NCBI RefSeq assembly: GCF_027497195.1
Contig: NZ_CP114905.1
Location: forward strand, 496,001-560,000
Origin: Streptomyces sp. WMMC500
Lineage (GTDB): Bacteria > Actinomycetota > Actinomycetes > Streptomycetales > Streptomycetaceae
Direction: 5' to 3'
DNA length: 64,000 bases
Under the pieces are notes generated by a model. That model searched no databases. It was not told where the DNA came from and saw only the letters and a list, made by a program, of their open reading frames with translations. Each line of letters opens with the position of its first letter. Position 1 is the first letter of the stretch. Shown piece by piece: positions 1-7,860 of this stretch. The position numbers were made by a program, and so were the translations under genes.

Positions 1-684
1 CTCGCCGAGCGGGACGCGCGCCCAGCCGATGTCGGCGGCACCGCGCTCGGTGAGCAGCCCGGTCCTGAACACCTTCGCGGCCAGCCCGAGGGAGACCTCC
101 GGGGCGAAGGCGTTGAGGGTGGCGACGCCGATCATGTCCCACAGCGCCGAGACGGCCCGCGGCGACTGCCCCTGCCGGTGCAGCCAACTGGCGAAGTCCA
201 CGCCGTCCAGGGCCGGGTCGGCGGGGTCGAGCCGCCGCATCGCCAGCGCGGCGCGGGCCACGCCCGCCCGCTCGGCGAGCGACAGGTGCGGGTAGCGGGC
301 GAGGCCGGCGGCGAGGTGCAGGGGCACCGGCAGGTCGGTGCGGCCGAGCCGCCCGGCGCGCGGCCCCGCGCCCTTGCGGGCCGGGGTGGCGGCGTCCAGC
401 ACCCGCACGTCCAGGCGCTCCTGCAGCGGGGCGAGCCCGCTGCCGCCGACCTCGTCGAGGAACCAGCGGTACGCCGTACAGCAGCGCAGGTAGACGTGCT
501 GGCCGTTGTCGACGGAGAGGTCGCCGCGGCGGAAGGAGAAGGCGAGCCCGCCCAGGCGCGGCCGGCCCTCGAGAAGTGTGACGTCGACTCCGGCGTCGGC
601 GAGTCCCATCGCGGCGGTCATCCCGGCGAGTCCGCCGCCGACGACCACGGCCCGCGGCCGTCGCTCCGGGCCGGAGTCAGCCAT
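1..684 (-). CDS. hpnE: Hydroxysqualene dehydroxylase HpnE, 3' end outside window
   Basis: Flavoprotein of the HpnCDE route, which reduces hydroxysqualene to squalene for hopanoid synthesis. The visible 228 codons start at an ATG preceded by GGGGAGG nine bases upstream. The N-terminus carries an FAD-binding dinucleotide fold (AVVVGGGLAGMTAA, about residues 13-26), followed by a glutamate-arginine segment LLEGRPRLGG and then SVDNGQHVY, all typical of the phytoene desaturase/HpnE amine-oxidase superfamily. The reading frame is still open at base 1, so the C-terminal half lies outside the window. It is the last gene seen of the minus-strand hpnC-hpnD-hpnE run, although 217 bases separate it from hpnD. 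Family assignment rests on this fold plus the neighbours. Confidence 0.85.
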   Translation of the reverse strand, partial: MADSGPERRPRAVVVGGGLAGMTAAMGLADAGVDVTLLEGRPRLGGLAFSFRRGDLSVDNGQHVYLRCCTAYRWFLDEVGGSGLAPLQERLDVRVLDAATPARKGAGPRAGRLGRTDLPVPLHLAAGLARYPHLSLAERAGVARAALAMRRLDPADPALDGVDFASWLHRQGQSPRAVSALWDMIGVATLNAFAPEVSLGLAAKVFRTGLLTERGAADIGWARVPLGE

Positions 685-788
685 CACCGGCCACCTCCCC
701 ACCCGTATCGACACGCACTATGTCTGGCCCGCGGCGCCGGGGGCAACACCTTCCGGGGTTGCGGCGCGCCCTCCTGCGCCCGGTGCGC

Positions 789-804
789 CTCGGCGCACGC
801 CGAG
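789..804. terminator. Hairpin in the hpnD-hpnE gap
   Basis: CTCGGCG (789-795) pairs perfectly with CGCCGAG (798-804) across a two-base loop. It lies in the 217-base stretch between the hpnD stop and the hpnE start (685-901), which holds no gene that I can support. There is no T-run, so it could be a partial terminator, an mRNA-stability hairpin or simply GC-rich sequence. Apart from this hairpin and the hpnE ribosome binding site I see nothing in the gap. Confidence 0.3.
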
Positions 805-901
805 AGCGCCTCCGAGCGCTCCCGATCCGTCCCGCGCGCCGCGTTTGCGGGATTGTCGGACCGTACGCCCGGCGGCGCCGCGGGGGTGGTGGGCGCGGGG
901 G

Positions 902-1837
902 TCACCGGAACCTCCGGCTCGCCTGCCGGGCGTCGACGCCGGCCAGGCCGCGGACCGCGACGTACGCCTTCTCCCGGCCCGGCAGCGACACCCGCCCGCG
1001 CAGCACCGCCCCGGGGTCGGCGGCGATCCGCTCCAGCAGCCGGTGGTAGATCCCGGCCATCGCCGCGACGCAGGCGCCGCTGCGCCGGTCGAGCATGGGC
1101 AGCAGCCGGTAGCCGTCGGCGAAGAGCGCGCGGGCGCGGCGCACCTCGAACTGCACCAGTCCGGGGAAGTCCGAGCCGGGAGGCGCCGTGTCGCTGTGGA
1201 AGCCCGCGGAGCAGCCGAACTTGGCGAGGTCGACCGCCGGCAGGTAGCTGCGGCCCTCGGCGGCGTCCTCGCGAAGATCCCGCAGGATGTTCGTCAGTTG
1301 GAGCGCGAGCCCGAGCGTGTCGGCGTACGCAGGGGCGCGCTCGGAGTGTCGCGCGCCCGGCACGGTGCCGAACACGCCGAGGGAGAGCCGGCCGATCGCG
1401 CCGGCCACGCAGCGGCAGTACTCCTTCAGGTCCTCCCACGTCTCGTACTCCCGGCCGCGTACGTCCGCGAGGACGCCGTCGATCAGCTCGTCGAGCCCGC
1501 CCAGCGGAATCGGGAACCGGCGCGCGGCGTGGGCGAGCGCCACGGCGACGGGGTCGGTGTCGTCCTCGGCCACCCGGCCGGCCCGGATGCGGTCGAGCTG
1601 GCGCCGGGTGTCCTCCAGCCGGGTGCGCTTGGTCCCGGGTGGCAGATTGCCGTCGCCGATGTCGTCCACGCGGCGCGAGAACGCGTACAGCGCGGACATC
1701 GCCAGCCGCTTGTCGTGCGGCAGGAGTCTGATGCCGTACGCGAAGTTCCGGGCCTGCCTGCCGGTGACGGCCTCGCAGTACCGGTACGCGGTGAGCACCT
1801 GTGCGGATGCGTAGGCCGCGCGCGACGGTGTGGTCAC
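902..1837 (-). CDS. hpnD: Presqualene diphosphate synthase HpnD
   Basis: Condenses two farnesyl diphosphates to presqualene diphosphate, first step of the bacterial HpnCDE squalene route. The 311-aa protein is a normal-length trans-isoprenyl diphosphate synthase of the squalene/phytoene type. It has the two aspartate-rich magnesium sites: RRVDDIGDG (Asp58, Asp59, Asp62) and LRDLREDAAEGR (Asp187, Asp191). YLPAVDLAKFG just after the second site is also family-typical. It starts seven bases after the hpnC stop, so the two are almost certainly co-translated. HpnC and HpnD are paralogues; this copy is called HpnD from the better-preserved second motif and the gene order. Product is probably used by a squalene-hopene cyclase outside the window. 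Confidence 0.88.
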   Translation of the reverse strand: MTTPSRAAYASAQVLTAYRYCEAVTGRQARNFAYGIRLLPHDKRLAMSALYAFSRRVDDIGDGNLPPGTKRTRLEDTRRQLDRIRAGRVAEDDTDPVAVALAHAARRFPIPLGGLDELIDGVLADVRGREYETWEDLKEYCRCVAGAIGRLSLGVFGTVPGARHSERAPAYADTLGLALQLTNILRDLREDAAEGRSYLPAVDLAKFGCSAGFHSDTAPPGSDFPGLVQFEVRRARALFADGYRLLPMLDRRSGACVAAMAGIYHRLLERIAADPGAVLRGRVSLPGREKAYVAVRGLAGVDARQASRRFR

Positions 1838-1844
1838 GGTGCGG

Positions 1845-2741
1845 TTACCCCTCTCGTCGCAGGGTCGACCCCACCTCGCGCAGCAACCTGCGCCGGGTGG
1901 GCTTCGGGGGTCCGGGGAGCACGTCGTGGCCGGCGGCGGCGACGGCGGCGAGCGCCGCGCGTCCGCCGGCCACGAAGCCGGCGAGCAGCAGCCGCAGCCG
2001 GCCGCGCACGCTGGCGACGAGGGGCGCGCCCTCGTCGAGGAGCCGTGCGGCGCAGTCGGCTTCGTACCGGATCAGGGCGCGCACCGGCTCGCCGGCGCGG
2101 GGCCGGGCGAGGTCCGCTTCGGTGACGCCGAAGCGGCGCATGTCCTCGGCCGGAAGGTAGATGCGGTCCCGGCCGAGGTCCTCGGCGACGTCCTGGATGT
2201 GCTCGACGATCTGCAGAGCGGTGCAGATCGCGTCCGAGCGCCGGATGCGCTCGGGACTCTCGGTGCCGGTCACGGCGAGGACGAGACGGCCGACCGGGTT
2301 GGCGGACAGCTCGCAGTAGCCCTCCAGCTCGGCGTACGTCTCGTAGCGCCGGACCTTCTGGTCCTGCCGGTTGGCCTGGAGGAGGCCGTGGAACGGCTGC
2401 GGGGACAGCCGGTGGCGGCGGACGGTGGGCCGCAGCCGGCGCAGCAGGGGGTGGCCGGGCGTGGCGCCGGGGGTGAAGACCCGCTCGAGGTCGGCTTCGA
2501 GCGCGTCGAGGAGCGCGAGGGGGTCGTCGGCCTCGTCCGGGCCGAGACCCAGCGCGGCGGCGTCGGCGCCGCCGGGGGCGAGGTCGCCGTCACCGATGTC
2601 GTCGACGAGCCGGGCGTAGCCGTAGAGCGCCATGAGGTCGGCGCGCCAGGCACGGGGCAGGAAGAACGGGGCCACGGGGAAGTTCTCGTCGGCGGCCTGG
2701 CCGAGTACGGCGCGCGACGGAGCGTCGTCCGCCGCGGTCAC
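1845..2741 (-). CDS. hpnC: Hydroxysqualene synthase HpnC
   Basis: Converts presqualene diphosphate to hydroxysqualene in the HpnCDE pathway. The 298-aa protein belongs to the squalene/phytoene synthase family: ARLVDDIGDGD near residue 45 is the first aspartate-rich site, and EHIQDVAEDLGRDR followed by YLPAEDMRRFG is the second. The start GTG overlaps the stop of a possible 26-codon leader reading frame in a GTGA junction, which suggests translational coupling. It is the first enzyme gene of the minus-strand hpn run. Assignment as HpnC rather than HpnD is by order and similarity of motif spacing. Confidence 0.85.
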   Translation of the reverse strand: MTAADDAPSRAVLGQAADENFPVAPFFLPRAWRADLMALYGYARLVDDIGDGDLAPGGADAAALGLGPDEADDPLALLDALEADLERVFTPGATPGHPLLRRLRPTVRRHRLSPQPFHGLLQANRQDQKVRRYETYAELEGYCELSANPVGRLVLAVTGTESPERIRRSDAICTALQIVEHIQDVAEDLGRDRIYLPAEDMRRFGVTEADLARPRAGEPVRALIRYEADCAARLLDEGAPLVASVRGRLRLLLAGFVAGGRAALAAVAAAGHDVLPGPPKPTRRRLLREVGSTLRREG

Positions 2742-2818
2742 CGGCGACTGCCCTGGGCCGCCGCCCCCGGGGCGCAGACGGCGGGCGCTCCTTCGAGCTG
2801 GAATGTCGTCTTCGCCAT
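2738..2818 (-). CDS. Possible 26-aa leader peptide upstream of hpnC
   Basis: A short frame begins at an ATG ten bases after GGGAGG and runs 26 codons (MAKTTFQLEGAPAVC at the N-terminus) to a TGA that overlaps the GTG start of hpnC. A good ribosome binding site and a four-base stop/start overlap are what one expects of a real, translationally coupled small gene, and hpnC itself has no convincing ribosome binding site of its own. I do not recognise the peptide. It contains one cysteine and no obvious run of a single amino acid, so classical amino-acid attenuation is not indicated. The 244 bases further upstream (2819-3062) hold no other gene that I can support. Confidence 0.4.
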   Translation of the reverse strand: MAKTTFQLEGAPAVCAPGAAAQGSRR

Positions 2819-3062
2819 AGCCGTCACGCCTCCCGTTCTACACCGCGCACCCAGATGTGCCCATTCCGGACACGCCGCCGCCGGCGTCGTGACCCCGAGC
2901 AGGTCCGGGGCGCCCCCAAGCTCCCTAAACGCCCACATGCCGCCAAACAGCACCGGTCCAGCGTACGCCGTACAGGACGAAGACGCGGCATGCGGTGGTC
3001 ACCTCAATCCGCACGCGCCCGAGGACGCGCGAAACGCCGTCGTACGCACCGAATCCGCCGCG

Positions 3063-3722
3063 TCACACGGTGAGGCCGTCCAAGATCATGGTGAGCGTGC
3101 GGGTGACGATCGCGTCCCGCTGCGGGGGCGGCACGTCGCGCAGCGGCCCATCGAGGAGGAGCATGGCCAGCCCGTGCACCGAGGACCAGGCGGCGAACTC
3201 CGCGCCCGCCCGTACGCCCGGTCGCATCACACCGGCGGCTTCGACGGTGTCCATGGCGCCGGTGAGCAGCCCGAAGGAGCGGACGTCGCCGGGCCGGAGG
3301 TCTTCGATGCCGCCACCCTGGGTCCACGCCTCCGCGTCCGTCTCGACCCGGCAGAAGGCCGTGCGGTACATCCCGGGTTCGGTGACGGCGAAGCGGATGT
3401 AGCCGAGGCCGAGAGCCGTCAGCCGGTCCTTGGCGGCCCGCGCCGGGTCGCCGTCCGGGGGCGGCCCGGTCTCCGCGATCACCTGCTCCATGGACTCCGC
3501 CAGCCGCCGCTGGCCCTCGTCCTTGACCGCCTGCAGCAGGTCTGCCTGGTTGGCGAAGTGGCGGTACGCGGCCGTCGGCGACACGCCGACGCGCCGGGCC
3601 GCCTCGCGCAGCACGACCGCCTCGGGCCCGCCGCCGCGGGCCAGCTCCGACGCCGCGTCGACCAGCGCGTTCCGCAGGTCGCCGTGGTGGTATCCGCCCT
3701 TCGCGCCCCTGACCTCGCTCAT
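3063..3722 (-). CDS. TetR-family repressor of the divergent MMPL gene
   Basis: A 219-aa TetR/AcrR regulator. The N-terminal helix-turn-helix is clear: YHHGDLRNALVDAASEL, then LREAARRVGVSPTAAYRHF and ANQADLLQAV at about residues 10-65. The remaining alpha-helical domain would bind a ligand and resembles a WHG-type (TetR_C_33) C-terminus. The ATG at 3722 is preferred; an ATG six codons upstream is also possible. The gene is divergent from the MMPL exporter, and two ATGTT-N9-AACAT elements lie between them, so self-repression and repression of the exporter are likely. The inducing molecule cannot be read from sequence. Confidence 0.85.
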   Translation of the reverse strand: MSEVRGAKGGYHHGDLRNALVDAASELARGGGPEAVVLREAARRVGVSPTAAYRHFANQADLLQAVKDEGQRRLAESMEQVIAETGPPPDGDPARAAKDRLTALGLGYIRFAVTEPGMYRTAFCRVETDAEAWTQGGGIEDLRPGDVRSFGLLTGAMDTVEAAGVMRPGVRAGAEFAAWSSVHGLAMLLLDGPLRDVPPPQRDAIVTRTLTMILDGLTV

Positions 3723-3738
3723 AGTCGCATCATGCCTC

Positions 3739-3791
3739 ATGTTGACAGCATTAACATCGCCTGGAAGGCTCAATGTTAACGCCATAAACAT
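3739..3791. promoter_or_regulatory. Tandem operator pair in the TetR/MMPL divergent promoter
   Basis: Two 19-bp elements share the outline ATGTT-N9-AACAT, at 3739-3757 and 3773-3791, with centres 34 bp apart. They are among the few AT-rich words in the region and occupy the whole gap between the two divergent genes. A TTGACA hexamer at 3742-3747 lies inside the first element and could be the -35 box for the MMPL gene. Occupation by the TetR protein would then block polymerase directly. Binding itself is inferred. Confidence 0.6.
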
Positions 3792-3807
3792 GGGAAGGGG
3801 GAGCACC

Positions 3808-6027
3808 GTGCTGACACGCATCGCGGAGCTCGTACTGCGCAGGACCCGCCTCGTGCTCACACTCGCCGCCGTCGCCGTCGTCGCCATGGCGGCGCTCGGC
3901 TTCGGGGCCTTCGGCAAGCTCAGCCCCGGCGGCTTCAACGATCCGGGGTCGCCGTCGAGCAGGGCCCAGGAGGTGATCGACGACAGATTCGGGGGCGATA
4001 CGAACCTGGTCCTGCTCGTCTCCGCCGAGTCCGGGGGTCTCGGCGGCGACGCGGTGCGCGAGCGCGGGCAGGAGGTGACCGAGGGGCTGCGGGCCGAGTC
4101 CACCGTCGGCAACGTCGTGTCGTACTGGGACCGCGGCGGCGAGGGGCTGACCTCCCGGGACGGCAGCCAGGCGCTCATCCTCGCGCACGTCGCCGGCGGC
4201 GACGACAAGGAGGCCGAGCACGCCGAGGAGCTGACCGGCGCGTACGCCGGCACCCGGGACGGCGTCACCGTCAGGGCCGGGGGCGGGGCCGCGGTGGGCA
4301 ACGACGTCTCCTCGCAGGTCGCCGCCGACCTCGCGCTGGCCGAGTCGATCGCCGTACCCGTCACCCTCGTGCTGCTGGTCCTCGCCTTCGGCAGCCTCGT
4401 CGCGGCGCTGCTGCCCCTGGCGATCGGCCTGGTCGCCGTCTTCGGCACGTTCGCGGAGCTGTGGGTGCTGGGCAGCCTCACCGACGTCTCGGTCTTCTCG
4501 GTCAACCTCACCATCGCGCTGGGCCTGGGCCTCGGCATCGACTACGGGCTGCTGCTGGTCAGCCGGTTCCGCGAGCAGTTGGCGGCGGGCGACGAGGTGC
4601 CGGCGGCGATCCGGCACACGGTGGCGACGGCGGGCCGCACGATCGCGTTCTCCTCCGCGACGATCGTCGCCGCGCTCGCCGCGCTGCTGGTCTTCCCGCA
4701 GTACTTCCTGCGCTCCTTCGCCTACGCCGGCATCGGCGTGGTGGCCATCGCCGCCGTCAGCGCACTGGTGATCGTCCCCGCGCTGCTCGCCGTCCTCGGC
4801 CACCGCGTCAACCGCGGCCGGATCCCGGGCGCGCGGGCCATGCGGCGCACCGACGCACCGCTGTGGGGCCGGATCGCCGGCGCCGTCATGCGCCGGCCCG
4901 CCCTGACCACGCTGCCGGTGCTCGGCGTGCTGCTGCTGGCCGCCTCCCCGCTGCTGGGCGTCAGCTTCGGCACCCCGGACGAGCGGGTGCTCCCGGAGAG
5001 CGCCCAGAGCCGGCAGGTGGCCACCGCGCTGCGCGAGGACTTCGCCGTCGACGACAGCACCGCCGTCGACGTCGTCACCACCGGCGCCGTCGCCGGGCCC
5101 GACCTCGCTCGTTACGCCACGGAGCTGTCCCGGCTGGACGGCGTCGCCCGGGTCGACGCGAGCAACGGCTCGTACGCCGACGGCGCGGCCGGCCCCGCGA
5201 GCCCCGCCGCCGCCGGACTCGGCCGCCCCGACGCCCAGCGGCTGACGGTCTCCGTCGAGCCGGCGCCCCACTCGGGCGCGGCGCAGCGACTGGTCGAGGA
5301 CGTGCGCGCGGTGCCCGCGCCCGGCGGGGTGGAGACCCTGGTCGGCGGCACCGACGCGGAGCTGGTCGACGCCAAGGACAGCATCGGCGGCCGGCTGCCG
5401 CTGGCCGTCGGGATGGTCCTGCTCACGACGTTCGTGCTGCTGTTCCTCTTCACCGGCAGCGTCGTCCAGCCGCTGCGCGCGATCGTCCTCAACGCCGTCA
5501 GCCTGGCCGCGGCCATGGGCGCGATGGTGTGGATCTTCCAGGACGGCCATCTCAGCGGGCTGCTGGGCTTCACGCCCCAGCCGATGGACACGGCGATGAC
5601 CGTGCTGATGTTCTGCATCGCCTTCGGCCTGTCGATGGACTACGAGGTCTTCCTCACCAGCCGCATCAAGGAGTTGCACGACGCGGGCGCCGACCCGGCC
5701 ACGGCGGTGACGAACGGGCTGGCCCGCACCGGCCGGATCGTGACGATGGCCGCCGGGCTGCTGGCCGTCAGCTTCTTCGCCTTCGCCACCGGCGAGGTGA
5801 GCTTCCTGCAGATGCTGGGCCTGGGCACCGGGCTCGCCATCCTCGTCGACGCCGTCGCGGTGCGCGGCGTGCTGGTGCCGGCCGCGATGCGGCTGCTGGG
5901 CGAGCGGGCCTGGTACGCGCCGCGCCTGCTGCGCCGGGTGCACGCCCGCGTGGGCCTGAGCGAGACCGGGCCCGGCTCCGGCGCCGCGCCCGAGCGGGAG
6001 TCCGCGCACACCCCGGCCGGGGTGTAG
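3808..6027 (+). CDS. MMPL-family RND membrane transporter
   Basis: A 739-aa inner-membrane transporter of the MMPL branch of the RND superfamily, driven by proton motive force; family members export lipids or small hydrophobic compounds. Two homologous halves are visible. Each has an N-terminal membrane helix, a large extracytoplasmic loop and a five-helix bundle. The paired aspartate-tyrosine signatures are GLGIDYGLLLVSRFRE in the first half and GLSMDYEVFLTSRIKE in the second. The GTG start was chosen because AAGGGGGAG lies five bases upstream (3795-3803); an earlier in-frame ATG at 3790 would run through the operator. It is probably controlled by the divergent TetR protein. Substrate unknown. 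Confidence 0.88.
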   Translation: MLTRIAELVLRRTRLVLTLAAVAVVAMAALGFGAFGKLSPGGFNDPGSPSSRAQEVIDDRFGGDTNLVLLVSAESGGLGGDAVRERGQEVTEGLRAESTVGNVVSYWDRGGEGLTSRDGSQALILAHVAGGDDKEAEHAEELTGAYAGTRDGVTVRAGGGAAVGNDVSSQVAADLALAESIAVPVTLVLLVLAFGSLVAALLPLAIGLVAVFGTFAELWVLGSLTDVSVFSVNLTIALGLGLGIDYGLLLVSRFREQLAAGDEVPAAIRHTVATAGRTIAFSSATIVAALAALLVFPQYFLRSFAYAGIGVVAIAAVSALVIVPALLAVLGHRVNRGRIPGARAMRRTDAPLWGRIAGAVMRRPALTTLPVLGVLLLAASPLLGVSFGTPDERVLPESAQSRQVATALREDFAVDDSTAVDVVTTGAVAGPDLARYATELSRLDGVARVDASNGSYADGAAGPASPAAAGLGRPDAQRLTVSVEPAPHSGAAQRLVEDVRAVPAPGGVETLVGGTDAELVDAKDSIGGRLPLAVGMVLLTTFVLLFLFTGSVVQPLRAIVLNAVSLAAAMGAMVWIFQDGHLSGLLGFTPQPMDTAMTVLMFCIAFGLSMDYEVFLTSRIKELHDAGADPATAVTNGLARTGRIVTMAAGLLAVSFFAFATGEVSFLQMLGLGTGLAILVDAVAVRGVLVPAAMRLLGERAWYAPRLLRRVHARVGLSETGPGSGAAPERESAHTPAGV

Positions 6028-6046
6028 CGGCCGGCACGTGCGGCAA

Positions 6047-6073
6047 GGGCCCCGCCGCGGCACGGCGGGGCCC
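6047..6073. terminator. Bidirectional terminator hairpin
   Basis: GGGCCCCGCC (6047-6056) and GGCGGGGCCC (6064-6073) form a perfect ten-base stem with a seven-base loop. It lies between the convergent MMPL gene and the ABC ATPase gene, and can serve both. A short TTCGG follows on the plus strand. Confidence 0.7.
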
Positions 6074-6091
6074 TTCGGTGCGTACGCGCGG

Positions 6092-6904
6092 CTACCGCTT
6101 GGAGAACTCCTGATACTCCTTCAGGACCTCGTCCGTCGGCCCGTCCCTCACCAACTCGCCCTTCTCCAGCCACAGCACCCGGTCGCAGGTGTCGCGGATG
6201 GACTTGTTGGTGTGGCTGACCAGGAACACCGTGCCGGCCTCCTTGCGCAGCTCGCGCAGCCGGGCCTCGGAGCGCTTGCGGAACCTCAGGTCGCCGGTGG
6301 CCAGGGCCTCGTCGATCATCAGCACCTCGTGGTCCTTGGCCGCGGCGATGGAGAACCGCAGCCGCGCCGCCATGCCCGAGGAGTAGGTCCGCATCGGCAG
6401 GGTGATGAAGTCGCCCTTCTCGTTGATGCCGGAGAACTCGACGATGCTCTGGTACCGCTCGCGGATCTGCTCGCGGGTCATGCCCATCGCCAGCCCGCCG
6501 AGCATCACGTTCCGCTCGCCCGTCAGGTCGTTCATCAGCGCCGCGTTGACGCCGAGGAGCGAGGGCTGGCCGTTGGTGTACACCTTGCCGCTGTGCGCGG
6601 GCAGCACGCCCGCGATGGCCTTCAGCAGCGTCGACTTGCCGGAGCCGTTCGACCCGATCAGGCCGATGGCCTGGCCCCGGTACGCGGTGAAGCTCACCCC
6701 GCGCACCGCGTGCACCTCGCGCACCCGGGTCCCCTTGTCCCGGCGCAGGATGCGGTTGAGGGCGGCGGCGCCGCTGCCCTTGCCGCGGCCCCCGCCCTGC
6801 ACCCGGTACACGATGTGCAGGTCGTCGGCGATGACCGTCGGCACCCGCCCGTCCTGCGGGGTGTCGGCCTCGGCGCGGCTCGTCGGATGTTCAGCCACGG
6901 CCAT
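6092..6904 (-). CDS. TagH-like polysaccharide/teichoic acid ABC exporter ATPase
   Basis: A 270-aa cytoplasmic ATPase that would power export of a lipid-linked glycan or glycophospholipid together with the permease encoded just upstream. Walker A is GSNGSGKST, the signature is YSSGMAARLRFS (the SSGM variant typical of TagH/Wzt/RfbE ATPases), Walker B is VLMIDEALATGD, and the switch histidine is in LVSHT. The ATG at 6904 follows AGGAG and overlaps the permease stop by 14 bases, so the two are coupled. There is no C-terminal carbohydrate-binding domain of the Wzt type. It is the last gene of the 13.2-6.1 kb minus-strand run. Confidence 0.88.
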   Translation of the reverse strand: MAVAEHPTSRAEADTPQDGRVPTVIADDLHIVYRVQGGGRGKGSGAAALNRILRRDKGTRVREVHAVRGVSFTAYRGQAIGLIGSNGSGKSTLLKAIAGVLPAHSGKVYTNGQPSLLGVNAALMNDLTGERNVMLGGLAMGMTREQIRERYQSIVEFSGINEKGDFITLPMRTYSSGMAARLRFSIAAAKDHEVLMIDEALATGDLRFRKRSEARLRELRKEAGTVFLVSHTNKSIRDTCDRVLWLEKGELVRDGPTDEVLKEYQEFSKR

Positions 6905-7817
6905 ATCGCTCCTCAGCCTTCCAGAAGAACACGAAACCGAACGCACCCACCACCACGGCCCAGCCCGCCGCCAGCAGCCAGACGTACGGCGGCAGATAGG
7001 CCATGGGGAAGTCCCCCATGAGTGCGTAGCGCATGAGGTCCATGTATACAGCGGCCGGGTTCATCGCGACGAGGTCGGCGGCCCACTGCGGCGCATCCGC
7101 CCGCTGCACCATCATGAACTGCAGCGGGAACATCACGCCCGAGCCGTACATCCAGGCGCGCAGGATGAAGGGCATGAGCTGCGCCAGGTCAGGGGTGTCG
7201 CTGCCCAGCCGGGCGAAGACCATCGCCAGGCCGGTGTTGAAGACGTACTGGAGCGCCAGGATCGGCACTATCAGCAGCCAGGTCCAGTCCGGGTACCAGC
7301 CGAAGGCGATCAGGATGACCGCCAGCACCGTCATCGAGTACAGCAGTTGCTGCAGTTGCTGCAGCGAGAACGAGATCGGCAGCGCGGCCCGCGGGAAGTG
7401 CAGCGCCCGCACCAGGCCCAGGTTCCCGGAGATCGACTTCACGCCCGACATCACCGACTGCTGGGTGAACGTCCATACGAACACCCCCGTGACCAGGAAC
7501 GGGATGTAGACGTCGTTGCTCATCCCGGCCCGGCCACCGAGCAGCACGCCGAAGATGAAGAAGAAGACCGTCGCGTTCAGCAGCGGTGTCAGCACCTGCC
7601 ACAACTGGCCCAGCTTCGCCTTGCTGTACTGCGCGGTGAGCTTGGCGCGCGAGAAGGTCATGATGAAGTGGCGGCGCGCCCAGAGCTGCCGCACGTACTC
7701 GGGCAGTCCGGGGCGCGCGCCGCTCACCGAGAGGCCGTACTTGGCGGCCAGCTCGGCCGCGGACAGCCCGTCGTCGGGATGGCGCTTGGGCGGAGCGCCC
7801 ACTGCCGTATCGCTCAC
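6891..7817 (-). CDS. TagG-like ABC-2 exporter permease
   Basis: A 308-aa ABC-2 type permease with about six membrane helices, partner of the TagH-like ATPase that follows. The N-terminal cytoplasmic segment contains SRAKLTAQYSKAKLGQLW, matching the amphipathic interface helix seen in TagG/Wzm permeases, and the first helices are rich in phenylalanine (ATVFFFIFGVLLGG). Starts at GTG; no strong ribosome binding site is visible in the 43-base gap from the glycosyltransferase gene, so it may be expressed from a read-through transcript or a weak promoter there. Likely exports the product of the upstream glycerol/CDP-alcohol enzymes. Confidence 0.87.
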   Translation of the reverse strand: MSDTAVGAPPKRHPDDGLSAAELAAKYGLSVSGARPGLPEYVRQLWARRHFIMTFSRAKLTAQYSKAKLGQLWQVLTPLLNATVFFFIFGVLLGGRAGMSNDVYIPFLVTGVFVWTFTQQSVMSGVKSISGNLGLVRALHFPRAALPISFSLQQLQQLLYSMTVLAVILIAFGWYPDWTWLLIVPILALQYVFNTGLAMVFARLGSDTPDLAQLMPFILRAWMYGSGVMFPLQFMMVQRADAPQWAADLVAMNPAAVYMDLMRYALMGDFPMAYLPPYVWLLAAGWAVVVGAFGFVFFWKAEERYGRG

Positions 7818-7860
7818 AGTCGGTAACTTTCGTCCTCAGACACTCAACGGTACGAGCTTG

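Noticed and set aside
2819..3062. Possible riboswitch or small gene before the hpn run
   Set aside because: No conserved riboswitch core or paired-stem layout was recognised, and the longer frame through it lacks a ribosome binding site.
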